64,000 bases of DNA from the NCBI GenBank assembly GCA_965140735.1, contig OZ223306.1:4340001-4404000 (forward strand). The letters are read 5' to 3'. The DNA is from Fusibacter_A sp965140735 (GTDB lineage: Bacteria > Bacillota > Clostridia > Peptostreptococcales > Acidaminobacteraceae). The position numbers were made by a program, and so were the translations under genes. Below the pieces are notes generated by a model. It was not told the origin of the DNA and did no database searches. It worked only from the letters and a program-made list of their open reading frames with translations. This document shows, piece after piece, positions 21,135 to 29,933 of the stretch. Positions within the stretch are counted from its first letter, which is position 1. Every line of letters begins with the position of its first letter.

Positions 21135-22874
21135 GTGGAAAAAGAACTTGAAAAAATATTAGATTCAACTCATGATGCGATGATTGCAATTGATAAACAC
21201 AATTTGATCACACTTTTTAATAAATCTGCTGAGCGGTTAACAAAGATAAGTGCTGAAGATGCAATTGGTCAACCTGTGGAGATTATTGTAGAGAATACGC
21301 GATTACCTGTGGTTCTTGAGACAGGCATATCAGAGCTCAATCAAAAACAGCAATTAAATGACATAACGATTATTACGAATAGAATGCCCATATTAAACGA
21401 TGATGGTGGCATTATGGGTGCTGTTGCAATATTTAGGGATATTTCTGAACTGATAGAGTTGGCAGAACAAATTACAAATCTTAATCAAATTAGAGAAACT
21501 TTAGAAGCTACAATCAATGCAACTCAAGATGCTATTTCAGTGGTAGATTCTGATGGCATCGGTATTTTAATAAATCCTGCTTATACGCGTATGACGGGCT
21601 ATACAAGTGAAGATATCATTGGCAAAGATTGCACAGTGGATTTGGCAGAAGGGGAAAGCGTTCATTTAGAAGTCCTCAAAACTGGAAAACCAGTAAGAGG
21701 AAAGACTTTAAAAGTTGGTCCTAAGAGAAATGATGTTATAGCTGAAGCAGCGCCTATTATAGTCAATGGTATAGTGAAAGGTTCTGTGGCAATAATACAT
21801 GATTTGACAGAAGTAAATGAGATTTATAGGCAATTGGATCAAGCTAAAAAGATTATTCGAAATCTAGAAGCTAAATACACATTCGAAGATATTATTGGTA
21901 ACAGTGAAATATTGCATAATGCAATTGAAAAAGCCAAAATTGCAGCAGAAACGCCTGCCACAGTTATTTTAAGAGGTGAAAGTGGAACAGGAAAAGAACT
22001 CTTTGCTCATGCCATACACAACGCTTCAAACCGTAAATACGCACAGTTTGTAAGAGTTAACTGTGCAGCGATAAATGAAAATTTATTAGAGAGTGAGCTC
22101 TTTGGATATGAGGAAGGTGCTTTTACTGGTGCTTCGAAGGGAGGTAAAATTGGACTCTTTGAAAAAGCCAATGGTGGGACTATTTTCTTAGATGAGATTG
22201 GTGAGTTATCTCTAAATACGCAAGCGAAACTTTTAAGGGTGCTTCAAGAGAAGGAAATATTAAGAGTGGGGAGTACAAAACCAATTCCTATAGATGTTAG
22301 GATCATTACAGCAACAAATGTGGATCTAGAAAAAGCCATTAAAGAACATCTGTTTAGACAGGACTTGTATTATCGTTTAAATGTAGTGCCTATATATATT
22401 CCTGCTCTAAGAGAAAGATTGGAAGATATTGGTTTATTGGTGAAACATTTAATCAATAGATTTAATCAAGAATATGGGCGTAATGTTGAACGTGTTTCTG
22501 ATTCGGTTCTTGAAATTATTAAATCTTATGATTGGCCTGGCAATGTTAGGGAACTTGAAAACTTTGTGGGGAGGGCGATGATCAATATTAGGATGCATGA
22601 ATATCTATTAACAGCACTTCATTTGCCTCAACTGAGTACGGGAATTACAAATGTGAATCACAATTTTGGGGAAGCTGTTCATAAAATTGAGATGCTTGGT
22701 TCTGATAATACACTGGAACATCGCGTTTTAGCCTTTGAGAAGTTTTATATTGAGACCATACTTGAAAAAAACAATGGTAACCGGGAAGCGACAGCAAAAG
22801 AGCTGGGCATATCTCTAAGAACCTTATATTATAAACTTAAAAAACTTAATCAAGATATGGATAGTGATAAGTAG
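21135..22874 (+). CDS. sigma-54-dependent activator with PAS domains (BkdR/TyrR-like)
   Basis: A 579-residue enhancer-binding protein. Two PAS sensor domains lie at residues about 1-110 and 120-225. A complete AAA+ domain follows: Walker A GESGTGKE (281-288), the sigma-54 contact loop GAFTGA (328-333) and Walker B FLDEIGEL (351-357). A Fis-type helix-turn-helix ends the protein (about 545-572, REATAKELGISLRTLYYKL). There is no receiver domain, so the PAS domains probably sense a small ligand directly. Start GTG 21135 has TTGAGGTG upstream. It sits directly before the buk-ptb-vor operon, as BkdR precedes the bkd operon in Bacillus subtilis, and is its likely regulator. Confidence 0.92.
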   Translation: MEKELEKILDSTHDAMIAIDKHNLITLFNKSAERLTKISAEDAIGQPVEIIVENTRLPVVLETGISELNQKQQLNDITIITNRMPILNDDGGIMGAVAIFRDISELIELAEQITNLNQIRETLEATINATQDAISVVDSDGIGILINPAYTRMTGYTSEDIIGKDCTVDLAEGESVHLEVLKTGKPVRGKTLKVGPKRNDVIAEAAPIIVNGIVKGSVAIIHDLTEVNEIYRQLDQAKKIIRNLEAKYTFEDIIGNSEILHNAIEKAKIAAETPATVILRGESGTGKELFAHAIHNASNRKYAQFVRVNCAAINENLLESELFGYEEGAFTGASKGGKIGLFEKANGGTIFLDEIGELSLNTQAKLLRVLQEKEILRVGSTKPIPIDVRIITATNVDLEKAIKEHLFRQDLYYRLNVVPIYIPALRERLEDIGLLVKHLINRFNQEYGRNVERVSDSVLEIIKSYDWPGNVRELENFVGRAMINIRMHEYLLTALHLPQLSTGITNVNHNFGEAVHKIEMLGSDNTLEHRVLAFEKFYIETILEKNNGNREATAKELGISLRTLYYKLKKLNQDMDSDK

Positions 22875-22886
22875 TTTGAAAAAGGA

Positions 22887-22945
22887 GTGCAAATGTTTGC
22901 ACTTACAAAAAAATAATGCAATTAGTTGCATGCTAACATTTGCAC
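22887..22945 (+). promoter_or_regulatory. three palindromic enhancer-like sites for the sigma-54 activator
   Basis: Three 16-base sites share the pattern TGCAA-N4-TTGCA: GTGCAAATGTTTGCAC at 22887-22902, ATGCAATTAGTTGCAT at 22916-22931, and the weaker ATGCTAACATTTGCAC at 22930-22945, which overlaps the second by 2 bases. They lie 146-218 bases upstream of the -24/-12 promoter, a normal enhancer distance. Confidence 0.7.
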
Positions 22946-22948
22946 CTA

Positions 22949-22983
22949 AAGATTGATTTATAATAAATCAGTCTTTTTTTTTT
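22949..22983 (+). terminator. terminator of the activator gene
   Basis: Ten-base-pair stem (22951-22960 with 22964-22973, one G-U pair), 3-base loop, then ten or more T residues. It lies between the enhancer sites and the operon promoter. Confidence 0.8.
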
Positions 22984-23090
22984 GCTTATTTTATCAGATT
23001 TCTAATTTGAGAATATTTGTAATGCGCCTATGGTAGGTCTTACAGAGCGTGCATATAATTTAATTAAATTCAACTATAAATGGGGTGTAT

Positions 23091-23105
23091 TGGCATCATC
23101 CTTGC
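23091..23105 (+). promoter_or_regulatory. sigma-54 promoter of the buk-ptb-vor operon
   Basis: TGGCATCATCCTTGC carries the invariant GG and GC separated by 10 bases (-24/-12) and closely fits TGGCAC-N5-TTGC. It is 46 bases before the first gene, directly downstream of a sigma-54 activator gene. Confidence 0.85.
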
Positions 23106-23151
23106 GTAATTATTAGGTGAGAGATTATTAAAGAAAGTTGGAGGTATCAAA

Positions 23152-24243
23152 TTGGAAAGGAAATATGTCTTAGTGATTAATCCTGGATCAACGTCAACTA
23201 AAATTGCTGTATACGAAGGATATGAGAGAAAAGCTCAAGAAAATTTAGCGCATGAGACTTCAGAGATCGAAAAATATGAAAAAGTAACAGATCAGTACGA
23301 ATATAGAAGAGATATGATTGTTAAATGGCTTGTAGATGAAAACTATGATCCTTCTAAATTAATAGCTGTTGTAGGTAGAGGTGGTTTACTTAGACCAATG
23401 CCAAGTGGCACTTATAAAGTAACAAAACCAATGATTAATGATCTTATTATTGGCATTCAAGGAGAGCATGCTTCAAATCTAGGGGGAATGATTGCAGGCG
23501 CAATTGCTGAATCTGAAGGCATTGAAGCTTATATAGTTGATCCAGTTGCTGTGGATGAGTTTGATGATGTGGCCAGAGTTTCTGGAATGCCGCAAATTAT
23601 ACGCAGATCACTTGTACACGCACTTAATATTAAAGCAATTGCACATAGTGTCGCAAATGATAAAAAAGTTAAGGTAGAAGATTTAAACCTTGTAATTGCA
23701 CATCTTGGTGGCGGCATTTCTGTGGTGCCGTTATTAAAAGGTAGAATGCTTGATGCAAACAATGCCAATGAGATGGGCCCATTTTCGCCAGAAAGAACAG
23801 GTGGATTGCCTGTGGGAGATGTGGCAAAACTTTGTTTTTCAGGTGAATATACGTATGCTGAGCTTAAGAAAAAGCTTAGAGGTAAAGGTGGTATGACGGC
23901 GTACCTTGGCACAAATGACGCAAGAGAAGTTTTAAAGATGATTGAAAATGGTGATGAAAAAGCTAAATTAATCTTTGAGGCTATGGGATATCAGATTGCT
24001 AAAGAGATTGGCGCTATGGCGACTGTTCTTCAAGGGCAAATTGATGCCATTGTACTCACAGGTGGTGTGGCGTATTCTAAGTACTTAACGGATTACATTA
24101 AAGAGCATGTGGCATTTATAGCACCTGTTATTTTAAAACCAGGTGAAGACGAAATGCAAGCCTTAAATGAAGGTGTTCAGCGTGTAATCAATGGTGAAGA
24201 AGTAGCTAAAATATATGAAGAAGAGGTTGTAATCAATGATTAA
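23152..24243 (+). CDS. buk: butyrate kinase (first copy)
   Basis: A 363-residue acetate/butyrate kinase-family enzyme that transfers phosphate from an acyl phosphate to ADP. The phosphate-binding strand VLVINPGSTSTKIAV is at the N-terminus, GRGGLLRP near residue 75, HLGGGISV near residue 184 and GPFSPERTGGLP near 209; all typical of Buk. The start is TTG 23152, set by GGAGGT 6-11 bases upstream. It overlaps ptb by 8 bases. Sequence alone cannot separate butyrate from branched-chain (isobutyrate, isovalerate) specificity; the operon context favours branched-chain acids. Confidence 0.93.
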   Translation: MERKYVLVINPGSTSTKIAVYEGYERKAQENLAHETSEIEKYEKVTDQYEYRRDMIVKWLVDENYDPSKLIAVVGRGGLLRPMPSGTYKVTKPMINDLIIGIQGEHASNLGGMIAGAIAESEGIEAYIVDPVAVDEFDDVARVSGMPQIIRRSLVHALNIKAIAHSVANDKKVKVEDLNLVIAHLGGGISVVPLLKGRMLDANNANEMGPFSPERTGGLPVGDVAKLCFSGEYTYAELKKKLRGKGGMTAYLGTNDAREVLKMIENGDEKAKLIFEAMGYQIAKEIGAMATVLQGQIDAIVLTGGVAYSKYLTDYIKEHVAFIAPVILKPGEDEMQALNEGVQRVINGEEVAKIYEEEVVIND

Positions 24244-25138
24244 AAATTTTGATGAGTTATTAAATATTGCGATGAGCAAAGGTCCAAAGATTGTTTCAGT
24301 AGCATGTGCACAAGATGATGATGTTTTAAAAGCCATTAAGGTTGCTTATGAAAAAGGCATTATAAAAGGGATTTTAGTTGGAGATGTGCCTAAAATTGAA
24401 GTAATTGCAAAAGAAATTGAGTTAGATCTATCAAGTTTTGAATTAATTCATATAGAAGATATGGCAGAAGCATCTTTAAAAGCAGTTGAGCTTGTATCAA
24501 CAGGTAAAGCAGATCTCGTTATGAAGGGACTTGTGGATACTGCGGTTATTTTAAAAGCAGTATTAAATAAAGAAGTGGGTCTTCGAACTGGAAACGTTTT
24601 AAGCCATGTGGCTGTGTTCGATATTCCAACTTACCATAAAATCTTAACTGTGACGGATGCGGCAATGAATATTGCACCAGATCTTAAAGCGAAGAAACAA
24701 ATTGTAGAGAATGCATTAGTGGTTACAAGAGCACTTGAAATAGAACTACCAAATGTCGGTATTATCGCTGCAAAAGAAAAAGTAAATCCTGCTATGCCAG
24801 CAACTGTCGATGCTGGAGAACTTGTTAGAATGAACCAAGAAGGTGAGATAACAGGTTGTAAAGTTGGGGGGCCATTTGCACTTGATAATGCGATTTCAAA
24901 AGAAGCGGCTAAAATCAAAGGCATCAAAGATCCTATGGCAGGTGATGTAGACATTATTGTTGGACCAACTATTGAAGCCAATAATATTCTTTATAAAGCA
25001 CTTAACTTTCTTGCCAATGCAAAATCTGCAGGGATTATTGTAGGGGCGAAAGCACCAATTGTATTAACTTCTAGAGCAGATTCTGATGAATCCAAATTAA
25101 ACTCAATTGCTTTAGGTGTGTTAATGTCAGCAATCTAA
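24236..25138 (+). CDS. ptb: phosphate butyryltransferase
   Basis: A 300-residue enzyme exchanging CoA for phosphate on butyryl-CoA or branched acyl-CoA. Its length and the run of Ala/Gly-rich Rossmann-like segments (VSVACAQDDDVLKA, DLVMKGLVDT, VGPTIEANNILYKAL) match the Ptb branch of the PTA_PTB family. It begins inside the end of the first buk and is followed 86 bases later by a second buk. With the kinases it turns acyl-CoA from the oxidoreductase downstream into free acid plus ATP. Confidence 0.93.
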   Translation: MIKNFDELLNIAMSKGPKIVSVACAQDDDVLKAIKVAYEKGIIKGILVGDVPKIEVIAKEIELDLSSFELIHIEDMAEASLKAVELVSTGKADLVMKGLVDTAVILKAVLNKEVGLRTGNVLSHVAVFDIPTYHKILTVTDAAMNIAPDLKAKKQIVENALVVTRALEIELPNVGIIAAKEKVNPAMPATVDAGELVRMNQEGEITGCKVGGPFALDNAISKEAAKIKGIKDPMAGDVDIIVGPTIEANNILYKALNFLANAKSAGIIVGAKAPIVLTSRADSDESKLNSIALGVLMSAI

Positions 25139-25224
25139 AGAGATTTAAAAATTTGCAAGCTCAAAATATGGGTTTGGATTGATGAATGATAAACAAGATA
25201 TACGGTGAGGATAGGAGAGAAAAT

Positions 25225-26298
25225 ATGGAAGCTTTTAGAATACTCGCAATTAATCCGGGATCTACATCTACTAAAATTGCAATTTATGATAATGAAAAAG
25301 AAGTATTTGAAACTACAATTAGACATTCAAATGAAGAAATTGAACCTTTTGATAAAATTTTTGACCAATACGATTTTAGAAAAAATGTGATTTTAAATAC
25401 TTTGAATGATAATGGCATCAATTTAACAAAATTGAATGCAGTTGTGGGGCGTGGCGGCTTATTGAAGCCAATAAAAGGTGGTACGTATGCTGTTGATGCA
25501 CAAATGCTTGAAGATTTAAAAGTAGGTGTACTTGGTGAACATGCATCAAATTTAGGCGGTATTATAGCGAGTGAAATCGCTGGACAACTTAATATTCCAG
25601 CATTTATAGTAGATCCAGTAGTTGTGGATGAAATGAAAGCAGTTGCAAGAATTTCAGGTATGCCTGAAATTGATAGAAAGTCAATTTTTCATGCACTCAA
25701 TCAAAAGGCTGTTGCCAGAAGATATGCAGATGAAAATCATAAAAAATACGAAGACGTTAACGTAATCGTTGCTCATCTTGGTGGCGGTATTTCTGTAGGT
25801 GCTCATGAAAAAGGTAGAGTCATTGATGTCAATAATGCACTTGATGGCGAAGGTCCTTTTTCACCAGAGAGAACAGGTGGCTTACCTGTAGGCGATTTCT
25901 CTAAGCTCTGTTTTTCAGGAGAGTATTCACATGCTGATATCAAAAAAATGATTAAGGGTAAAGGTGGCTTAGTAGCTTATCTTGGATCTAATGACGGTCG
26001 TGAGATCGTTAAAATGATAGAAGATGGCGACAAAAATGCTGAATTGATATTTAAAGCAATGGCTTACCAAGTCTCTAAAGAAATTGGAAGCTGTGCAACC
26101 GTATTAAAAGGTAAAGTAGATGCTGTTATCTTAACGGGTGGTCTTGCATATGGTGAAGGTCTTACAAATTGGATTAAAGAGAGTGTTGGGTTTATAGCGG
26201 ATGTTGTCATCTATCCTGGTGAAGATGAAATGAGCGCACTTGCACTTGGTGGCCTAAGAGTCTTACGAGGTGAAGAAGAAGCACAGAAATATTTATAG
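25225..26298 (+). CDS. butyrate kinase (second copy)
   Basis: A 357-residue paralogue of the gene at 23152. It keeps LAINPGSTSTKIAIYD, the GRGGLLKP segment, HLGGGISVG and GPFSPERTGGLP. I chose ATG 25225, with AGGAGA at 25213-25218, over the upstream in-frame ATG at 25186. The two kinases are clearly different proteins, so they are not a recent duplication. They may divide substrates (for example isovalerate against isobutyrate) or have separate regulation; which is not visible here. Confidence 0.93.
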   Translation: MEAFRILAINPGSTSTKIAIYDNEKEVFETTIRHSNEEIEPFDKIFDQYDFRKNVILNTLNDNGINLTKLNAVVGRGGLLKPIKGGTYAVDAQMLEDLKVGVLGEHASNLGGIIASEIAGQLNIPAFIVDPVVVDEMKAVARISGMPEIDRKSIFHALNQKAVARRYADENHKKYEDVNVIVAHLGGGISVGAHEKGRVIDVNNALDGEGPFSPERTGGLPVGDFSKLCFSGEYSHADIKKMIKGKGGLVAYLGSNDGREIVKMIEDGDKNAELIFKAMAYQVSKEIGSCATVLKGKVDAVILTGGLAYGEGLTNWIKESVGFIADVVIYPGEDEMSALALGGLRVLRGEEEAQKYL

Positions 26299-26344
26299 GC
26301 GTTCTTTGTTGAAACTTTAAAATATAGAAAAGTGGTATGGTGAA

Positions 26345-27031
26345 ATGAATATGGAACTAAAAAAGGATAAGAGGATTCGCATTATTATAGGCCATTATGG
26401 TAGTGGTAAAACAGAATTTGCAGTTAATTATGCTTTGGCACTTAGAAATGAATGCGAGCATGTAACCTTATGCGATTTAGACATTGTAAATCCATATTTT
26501 CGTTCAAGAGAAAAAGCGGAAATGCTAGAGGAAAATGGTATCAAAGTCATAAGTGGTGCAAGAGGTCATCATGCAAATTTGGATATACCAATGGTTTCCG
26601 CAAATATTTTAACCCCTCTTCAAACTGAGCATGAACAAGTTATATTGGATGTTGGTGGTGATGCCGTAGGTGCACGAGCCCTTGCAAGGTTTAAAGCGTA
26701 TTTTGAAGAAGGTCAATATGATATGTTTTGTGTAGTCAATGCATATAGAGAACAAACACAAGACTTAATGGGTGTTATGCATCATATTAGAACGATTGAA
26801 GACACCATAGGTGTTAAGGTGACGGGTCTGATAAATAATACTCACCTATTAAGAGAAACATCTGTAGAAGATGTTCTAAAAGGTCAAGCATTAGTTGTGG
26901 AAGTGTCAAATAAACTCAATATTCCCATCAAATACGTCAGTTCCTTGGAAAAGGTTACCCGCCAATTACCAGAGGATATTGAAGGTGAAAAATTCCCAAT
27001 TCAGATGATTATGAGGGAAGAATGGATGTAA
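26345..27031 (+). CDS. P-loop ATPase of unknown function in the oxidoreductase operon
   Basis: A 228-residue soluble protein with a Walker A motif GHYGSGKTE (residues about 16-24), a switch-like DLDIVNPYF (about 45-53) and a Walker B-like VILDVGGDAVG (about 98-108). The fold is a SIMIBI/ParA-CobQ-like NTPase, but it lacks the deviant KGG Walker A of ParA. I do not recognise a named function. Its place between acyl kinase and 2-oxoacid:ferredoxin oxidoreductase genes suggests a role in assembling, loading or regulating that enzyme, but this is inference. Confidence 0.75.
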   Translation: MNMELKKDKRIRIIIGHYGSGKTEFAVNYALALRNECEHVTLCDLDIVNPYFRSREKAEMLEENGIKVISGARGHHANLDIPMVSANILTPLQTEHEQVILDVGGDAVGARALARFKAYFEEGQYDMFCVVNAYREQTQDLMGVMHHIRTIEDTIGVKVTGLINNTHLLRETSVEDVLKGQALVVEVSNKLNIPIKYVSSLEKVTRQLPEDIEGEKFPIQMIMREEWM

Positions 27032-27074
27032 ATTTGAAACTTCCACACATTAAAAGAAATGGAGGTTGGCGATA

Positions 27075-27293
27075 GTGGCTGCTAAAGGTAAAGTTACGTT
27101 CAACGAAGATATTTGTAAAGGCTGTGGTCTTTGTACGACAGCGTGTCCTGTGAAAATTGTCACATTGGATACGAAGAAAATTAACGTTAAAGGGTATCAC
27201 CCAGCAACAGTAATTGAACTAGATAAGTGTATTGGATGTGCAAACTGTGCAATGATCTGTCCTGATTCTGTTATCACAGTTGAAAGATTCTAA
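27075..27293 (+). CDS. ferredoxin-type delta subunit of 2-oxoacid:ferredoxin oxidoreductase
   Basis: A 72-residue protein with two [4Fe-4S] motifs: CKGCGLCTTACP and CIGCANCAMICP. I placed the start at GTG 27075, which has GGAGG at 27061-27065; an upstream in-frame TTG overlaps that site and is unlikely. The order delta-alpha-beta-gamma that follows is that of four-subunit 2-ketoisovalerate-type (VOR) or 2-oxoglutarate-type (KOR) enzymes. It relays electrons from the thiamine subunit to soluble ferredoxin. Confidence 0.9.
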   Translation: MAAKGKVTFNEDICKGCGLCTTACPVKIVTLDTKKINVKGYHPATVIELDKCIGCANCAMICPDSVITVERF

Positions 27294-27331
27294 TAACTAA
27301 GCAATTAAGTAACTAAGGGAGGTTAAACTAA

Positions 27332-28396
27332 ATGGCTAAGGTATTAATGAAAGGTAATGAGGCAATTGGTGCTGCCGCAATTAAAGCGGGCTGTAAATAT
27401 TTCTTCGGATATCCAATTACACCTCAAAATGAATTACCAGAGTATATGTCAAGAGAAATGCCTAAAAATGGCGGTGTCTTTTTACAAGCAGAAAGTGAAG
27501 TCGCTGCAATCAATATGGTATATGGTGCAGCAGGTGCAGGTGCTCGTGTAATGACATCTTCATCTTCACCAGGGATTGCACTTAAACAAGAAGGTATCAC
27601 TTATATAGCAGGCGCTGAGCTTCCATGTGTCATCGTCAATATCGTTCGTGGCGGCCCTGGACTCGGTGGTATTCAACCTGCTCAATCCGACTATAACCAA
27701 GTAACCCGTGGTGGTGGAAATGGCGATTACAAATTATTGGTTTATGCGCCAGCGAATTTACAAGAAATGGTTGATTTAATGCAAGAAGCATTTGATGCGG
27801 CTGATTATTATAGAAACCCAGTTATGATGGTGGGTGATGGTATGATTGGTCAAATGATGGAACCAATTGAATTCAAAGAAAGTAAATCTAGATTTGAATT
27901 ACCAGCTAAAGATTGGGCATCCGTTGGAACAAAAGGTAAAAGAAAACCTAACATCATTAACTCGCTTGCACTTGATCCAGCAGAACTTGAGAAACACAAT
28001 CAGAAACTTCAAGCGAAATATGACATGATGAAAGAAAAAGAAGTCAAATACGAAACTTACAATATGGAAAATGCAGAGGTTGTTATCGTAGCTTATGGTA
28101 CAACATCGAGAATTGTAAGAAACGCGATTATAGATTTAAAAGAGCAAGGTATTAATGTTGGTCTTATTAGACCGATCACATTATGGCCTTTCCCTGAAAA
28201 AGCCTTTGATGAAGTGCCAGCAGATTGTAAATCTTTATTATCTGTTGAGATGTCAATGGGTCAAATGGTAGATGATATTAAAATTGCTTCTAATGGAAGA
28301 TGGCCAGTGAGCTTCTACGGAAGAGCTGGTGGTATGATTCCAACACCAGAAGGAGTAATGGAAAAAGTTAAAGAATTAGTTGGAGGTGCAAAATAA
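27332..28396 (+). CDS. vorB: 2-oxoacid:ferredoxin oxidoreductase alpha subunit (VorB-like)
   Basis: A 354-residue alpha subunit carrying the pyrimidine-binding domain (YFFGYPITPQNELPEYM at about residues 23-39) and the following domains II and III. The separate, short alpha chain and the gene order favour the 2-ketoisovalerate or 2-oxoglutarate types over pyruvate enzymes. With neighbouring acyl kinases, branched-chain 2-oxo acids from Val, Leu and Ile are the best guess. GGGAGG lies upstream of the ATG. It overlaps the beta gene by one base. Confidence 0.88.
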   Translation: MAKVLMKGNEAIGAAAIKAGCKYFFGYPITPQNELPEYMSREMPKNGGVFLQAESEVAAINMVYGAAGAGARVMTSSSSPGIALKQEGITYIAGAELPCVIVNIVRGGPGLGGIQPAQSDYNQVTRGGGNGDYKLLVYAPANLQEMVDLMQEAFDAADYYRNPVMMVGDGMIGQMMEPIEFKESKSRFELPAKDWASVGTKGKRKPNIINSLALDPAELEKHNQKLQAKYDMMKEKEVKYETYNMENAEVVIVAYGTTSRIVRNAIIDLKEQGINVGLIRPITLWPFPEKAFDEVPADCKSLLSVEMSMGQMVDDIKIASNGRWPVSFYGRAGGMIPTPEGVMEKVKELVGGAK

Positions 28397-29142
28397 TGTC
28401 AGTTGTATTTCAAAAAACTAAAGGCTTAACCGATAAGCAAACGCATTATTGCCCAGGTTGTACACATGGGATCATTCATAGATTAGTTGCAGAAGTTTTA
28501 GAAGAATTAGATGTATTAGGCGATTCTATAGGCGTTGCACCAGTTGGCTGTTCAGTACTTGCTTATGAATATTTCAATTGTGATATGCAAGAAGCTTCTC
28601 ATGGTAGAGCACCTGCTGTTGCAACTGGTATTAAGAGAGTTCATCCTGATAAAGTGGTATTCACATATCAAGGTGACGGTGACTTAGCTTCAATTGGTAC
28701 TGCTGAAATCGTACATGTAGCACATAGGGGTGAAAAAATAACCACTATTTTCGTGAACAATGCGATTTATGGTATGACTGGTGGTCAAATGGCGCCAACG
28801 ACTTTAATTGGTCAAAAAGCAACCACTGCACCGCTTGGAAGAACAGTTGAACATTCAGGTATGCCTTTACAAGTATCTGAAATGTTATCTACAATTCATG
28901 GTGCTGCATTTGTAGAAAGAGTTTCTGTGGACTCACCTACGAATATTAGAAAAGCAAAAAAAGCCATTAAAGAAGCATTTGAATGTCAATTAGCTGGAAA
29001 AGGCTTCTCAATCGTTGAAGTATTATCAACTTGTCCAACTAACTGGGGGCTTACACCTATAAATGCTTTAAAATGGTTACAAGACAACTTGATTCCTTAC
29101 TATCCATTAGGAAACTTTAGAAGACCAGAGGAGGTAAAATAA
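28396..29142 (+). CDS. vorA: 2-oxoacid:ferredoxin oxidoreductase beta subunit (TPP-binding)
   Basis: A 248-residue subunit with the thiamine-diphosphate motif: GDGDLASIG (about residues 95-103) followed by NNAIYGMTGGQ. The N-terminal CPGCTHG contributes cluster or structural cysteines. It is coupled to the alpha gene (stop and start share a base) and lies one base before the gamma gene. It performs decarboxylation and acyl transfer to CoA. Assigned as VorA by operon context; KorB is the alternative. Confidence 0.9.
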   Translation: MSVVFQKTKGLTDKQTHYCPGCTHGIIHRLVAEVLEELDVLGDSIGVAPVGCSVLAYEYFNCDMQEASHGRAPAVATGIKRVHPDKVVFTYQGDGDLASIGTAEIVHVAHRGEKITTIFVNNAIYGMTGGQMAPTTLIGQKATTAPLGRTVEHSGMPLQVSEMLSTIHGAAFVERVSVDSPTNIRKAKKAIKEAFECQLAGKGFSIVEVLSTCPTNWGLTPINALKWLQDNLIPYYPLGNFRRPEEVK

Positions 29143-29143
29143 G

Positions 29144-29689
29144 ATGTTAAACGAAAAAATTATTTGCGCTGGTTTTGGTGGTCAAGGGGTTATGCTCATA
29201 GGGCAGTTAATTTCTTATGCAGGAATGCTTGAAGGGAAAGAAGTTTCTTGGTTACCGTCATATGGGCCTGAAATGCGTGGCGGAACTGCGAATTGTAGTG
29301 TAATGGTTTCTGAAAGAACAATAGGATCACCTGTAATTACAAATGATGCAACGACTGCTATTGTAATGAATTTACCATCCCTAGATAAATTTGAAAGTGA
29401 TGTTGCTACAAAAGGTAATCTTTTAATCAACAGTTCACTTATTGAAAAAAAAGCATCAAGATCTGATATTACTGCATATTATGTACCTGCAAATGAAATT
29501 GCAGTTGAACTTGGTAACTCAAGAGTGGCTAACATGGTTATGTTAGGTGCGTATCTTGAACTTACAAAAATAGTAGAAGTAGATTCTGTAATGAAAGCAC
29601 TTAAGAAAATCTTTGGCGAAGGTAAAGCTCACCTACTAGATGTAAATCAAGTGGCACTCCAAAAAGGTGCAGAAGTATTAAAATCTTAA
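29144..29689 (+). CDS. 2-oxoacid:ferredoxin oxidoreductase gamma subunit
   Basis: A 181-residue gamma subunit with GFGGQGVMLIGQLISYAG near the N-terminus and the SYGPEMRGGTANCSV segment near residue 45, both diagnostic of this chain, which contributes to CoA binding. It begins one base after the beta stop. It is the last gene of the sigma-54-driven operon; a hairpin terminator follows at 29760. Confidence 0.9.
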   Translation: MLNEKIICAGFGGQGVMLIGQLISYAGMLEGKEVSWLPSYGPEMRGGTANCSVMVSERTIGSPVITNDATTAIVMNLPSLDKFESDVATKGNLLINSSLIEKKASRSDITAYYVPANEIAVELGNSRVANMVMLGAYLELTKIVEVDSVMKALKKIFGEGKAHLLDVNQVALQKGAEVLKS

Positions 29690-29759
29690 GAATATTGTAT
29701 ACAGAGACCTGTCAATAAGGATCTAATATATAAATTTCCATTAAAAACAGCCAAAATAG

Positions 29760-29811
29760 TAGGATAAATCAGAGGTATAACTTTGATTTATCCTATTATT
29801 TTATTTTTAAA
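29760..29811 (+). terminator. terminator of the buk-ptb-vor operon
   Basis: Perfect 12-base-pair stem (29760-29771 with 29784-29795) followed by a T-rich tract. Confidence 0.75.
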
Positions 29812-29933
29812 GCGCAGAAGAAAGGGGTATTAGCGTAATATGTTTTTAATATGATTATTGTATACATAAGGATTGAGATAAATAAAGAGATATGAGATAA
29901 TAAGAAAGCGAGATTTTGTTAATTGGGGGAATT

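Noticed and set aside
29697..29868. Two copies of TGTATACA (about 29697 and 29861) before the GDT1 gene as an operator pair
   Set aside because: Eight-base palindromes of this composition are expected by chance in AT-rich DNA, and they do not overlap a recognisable promoter.
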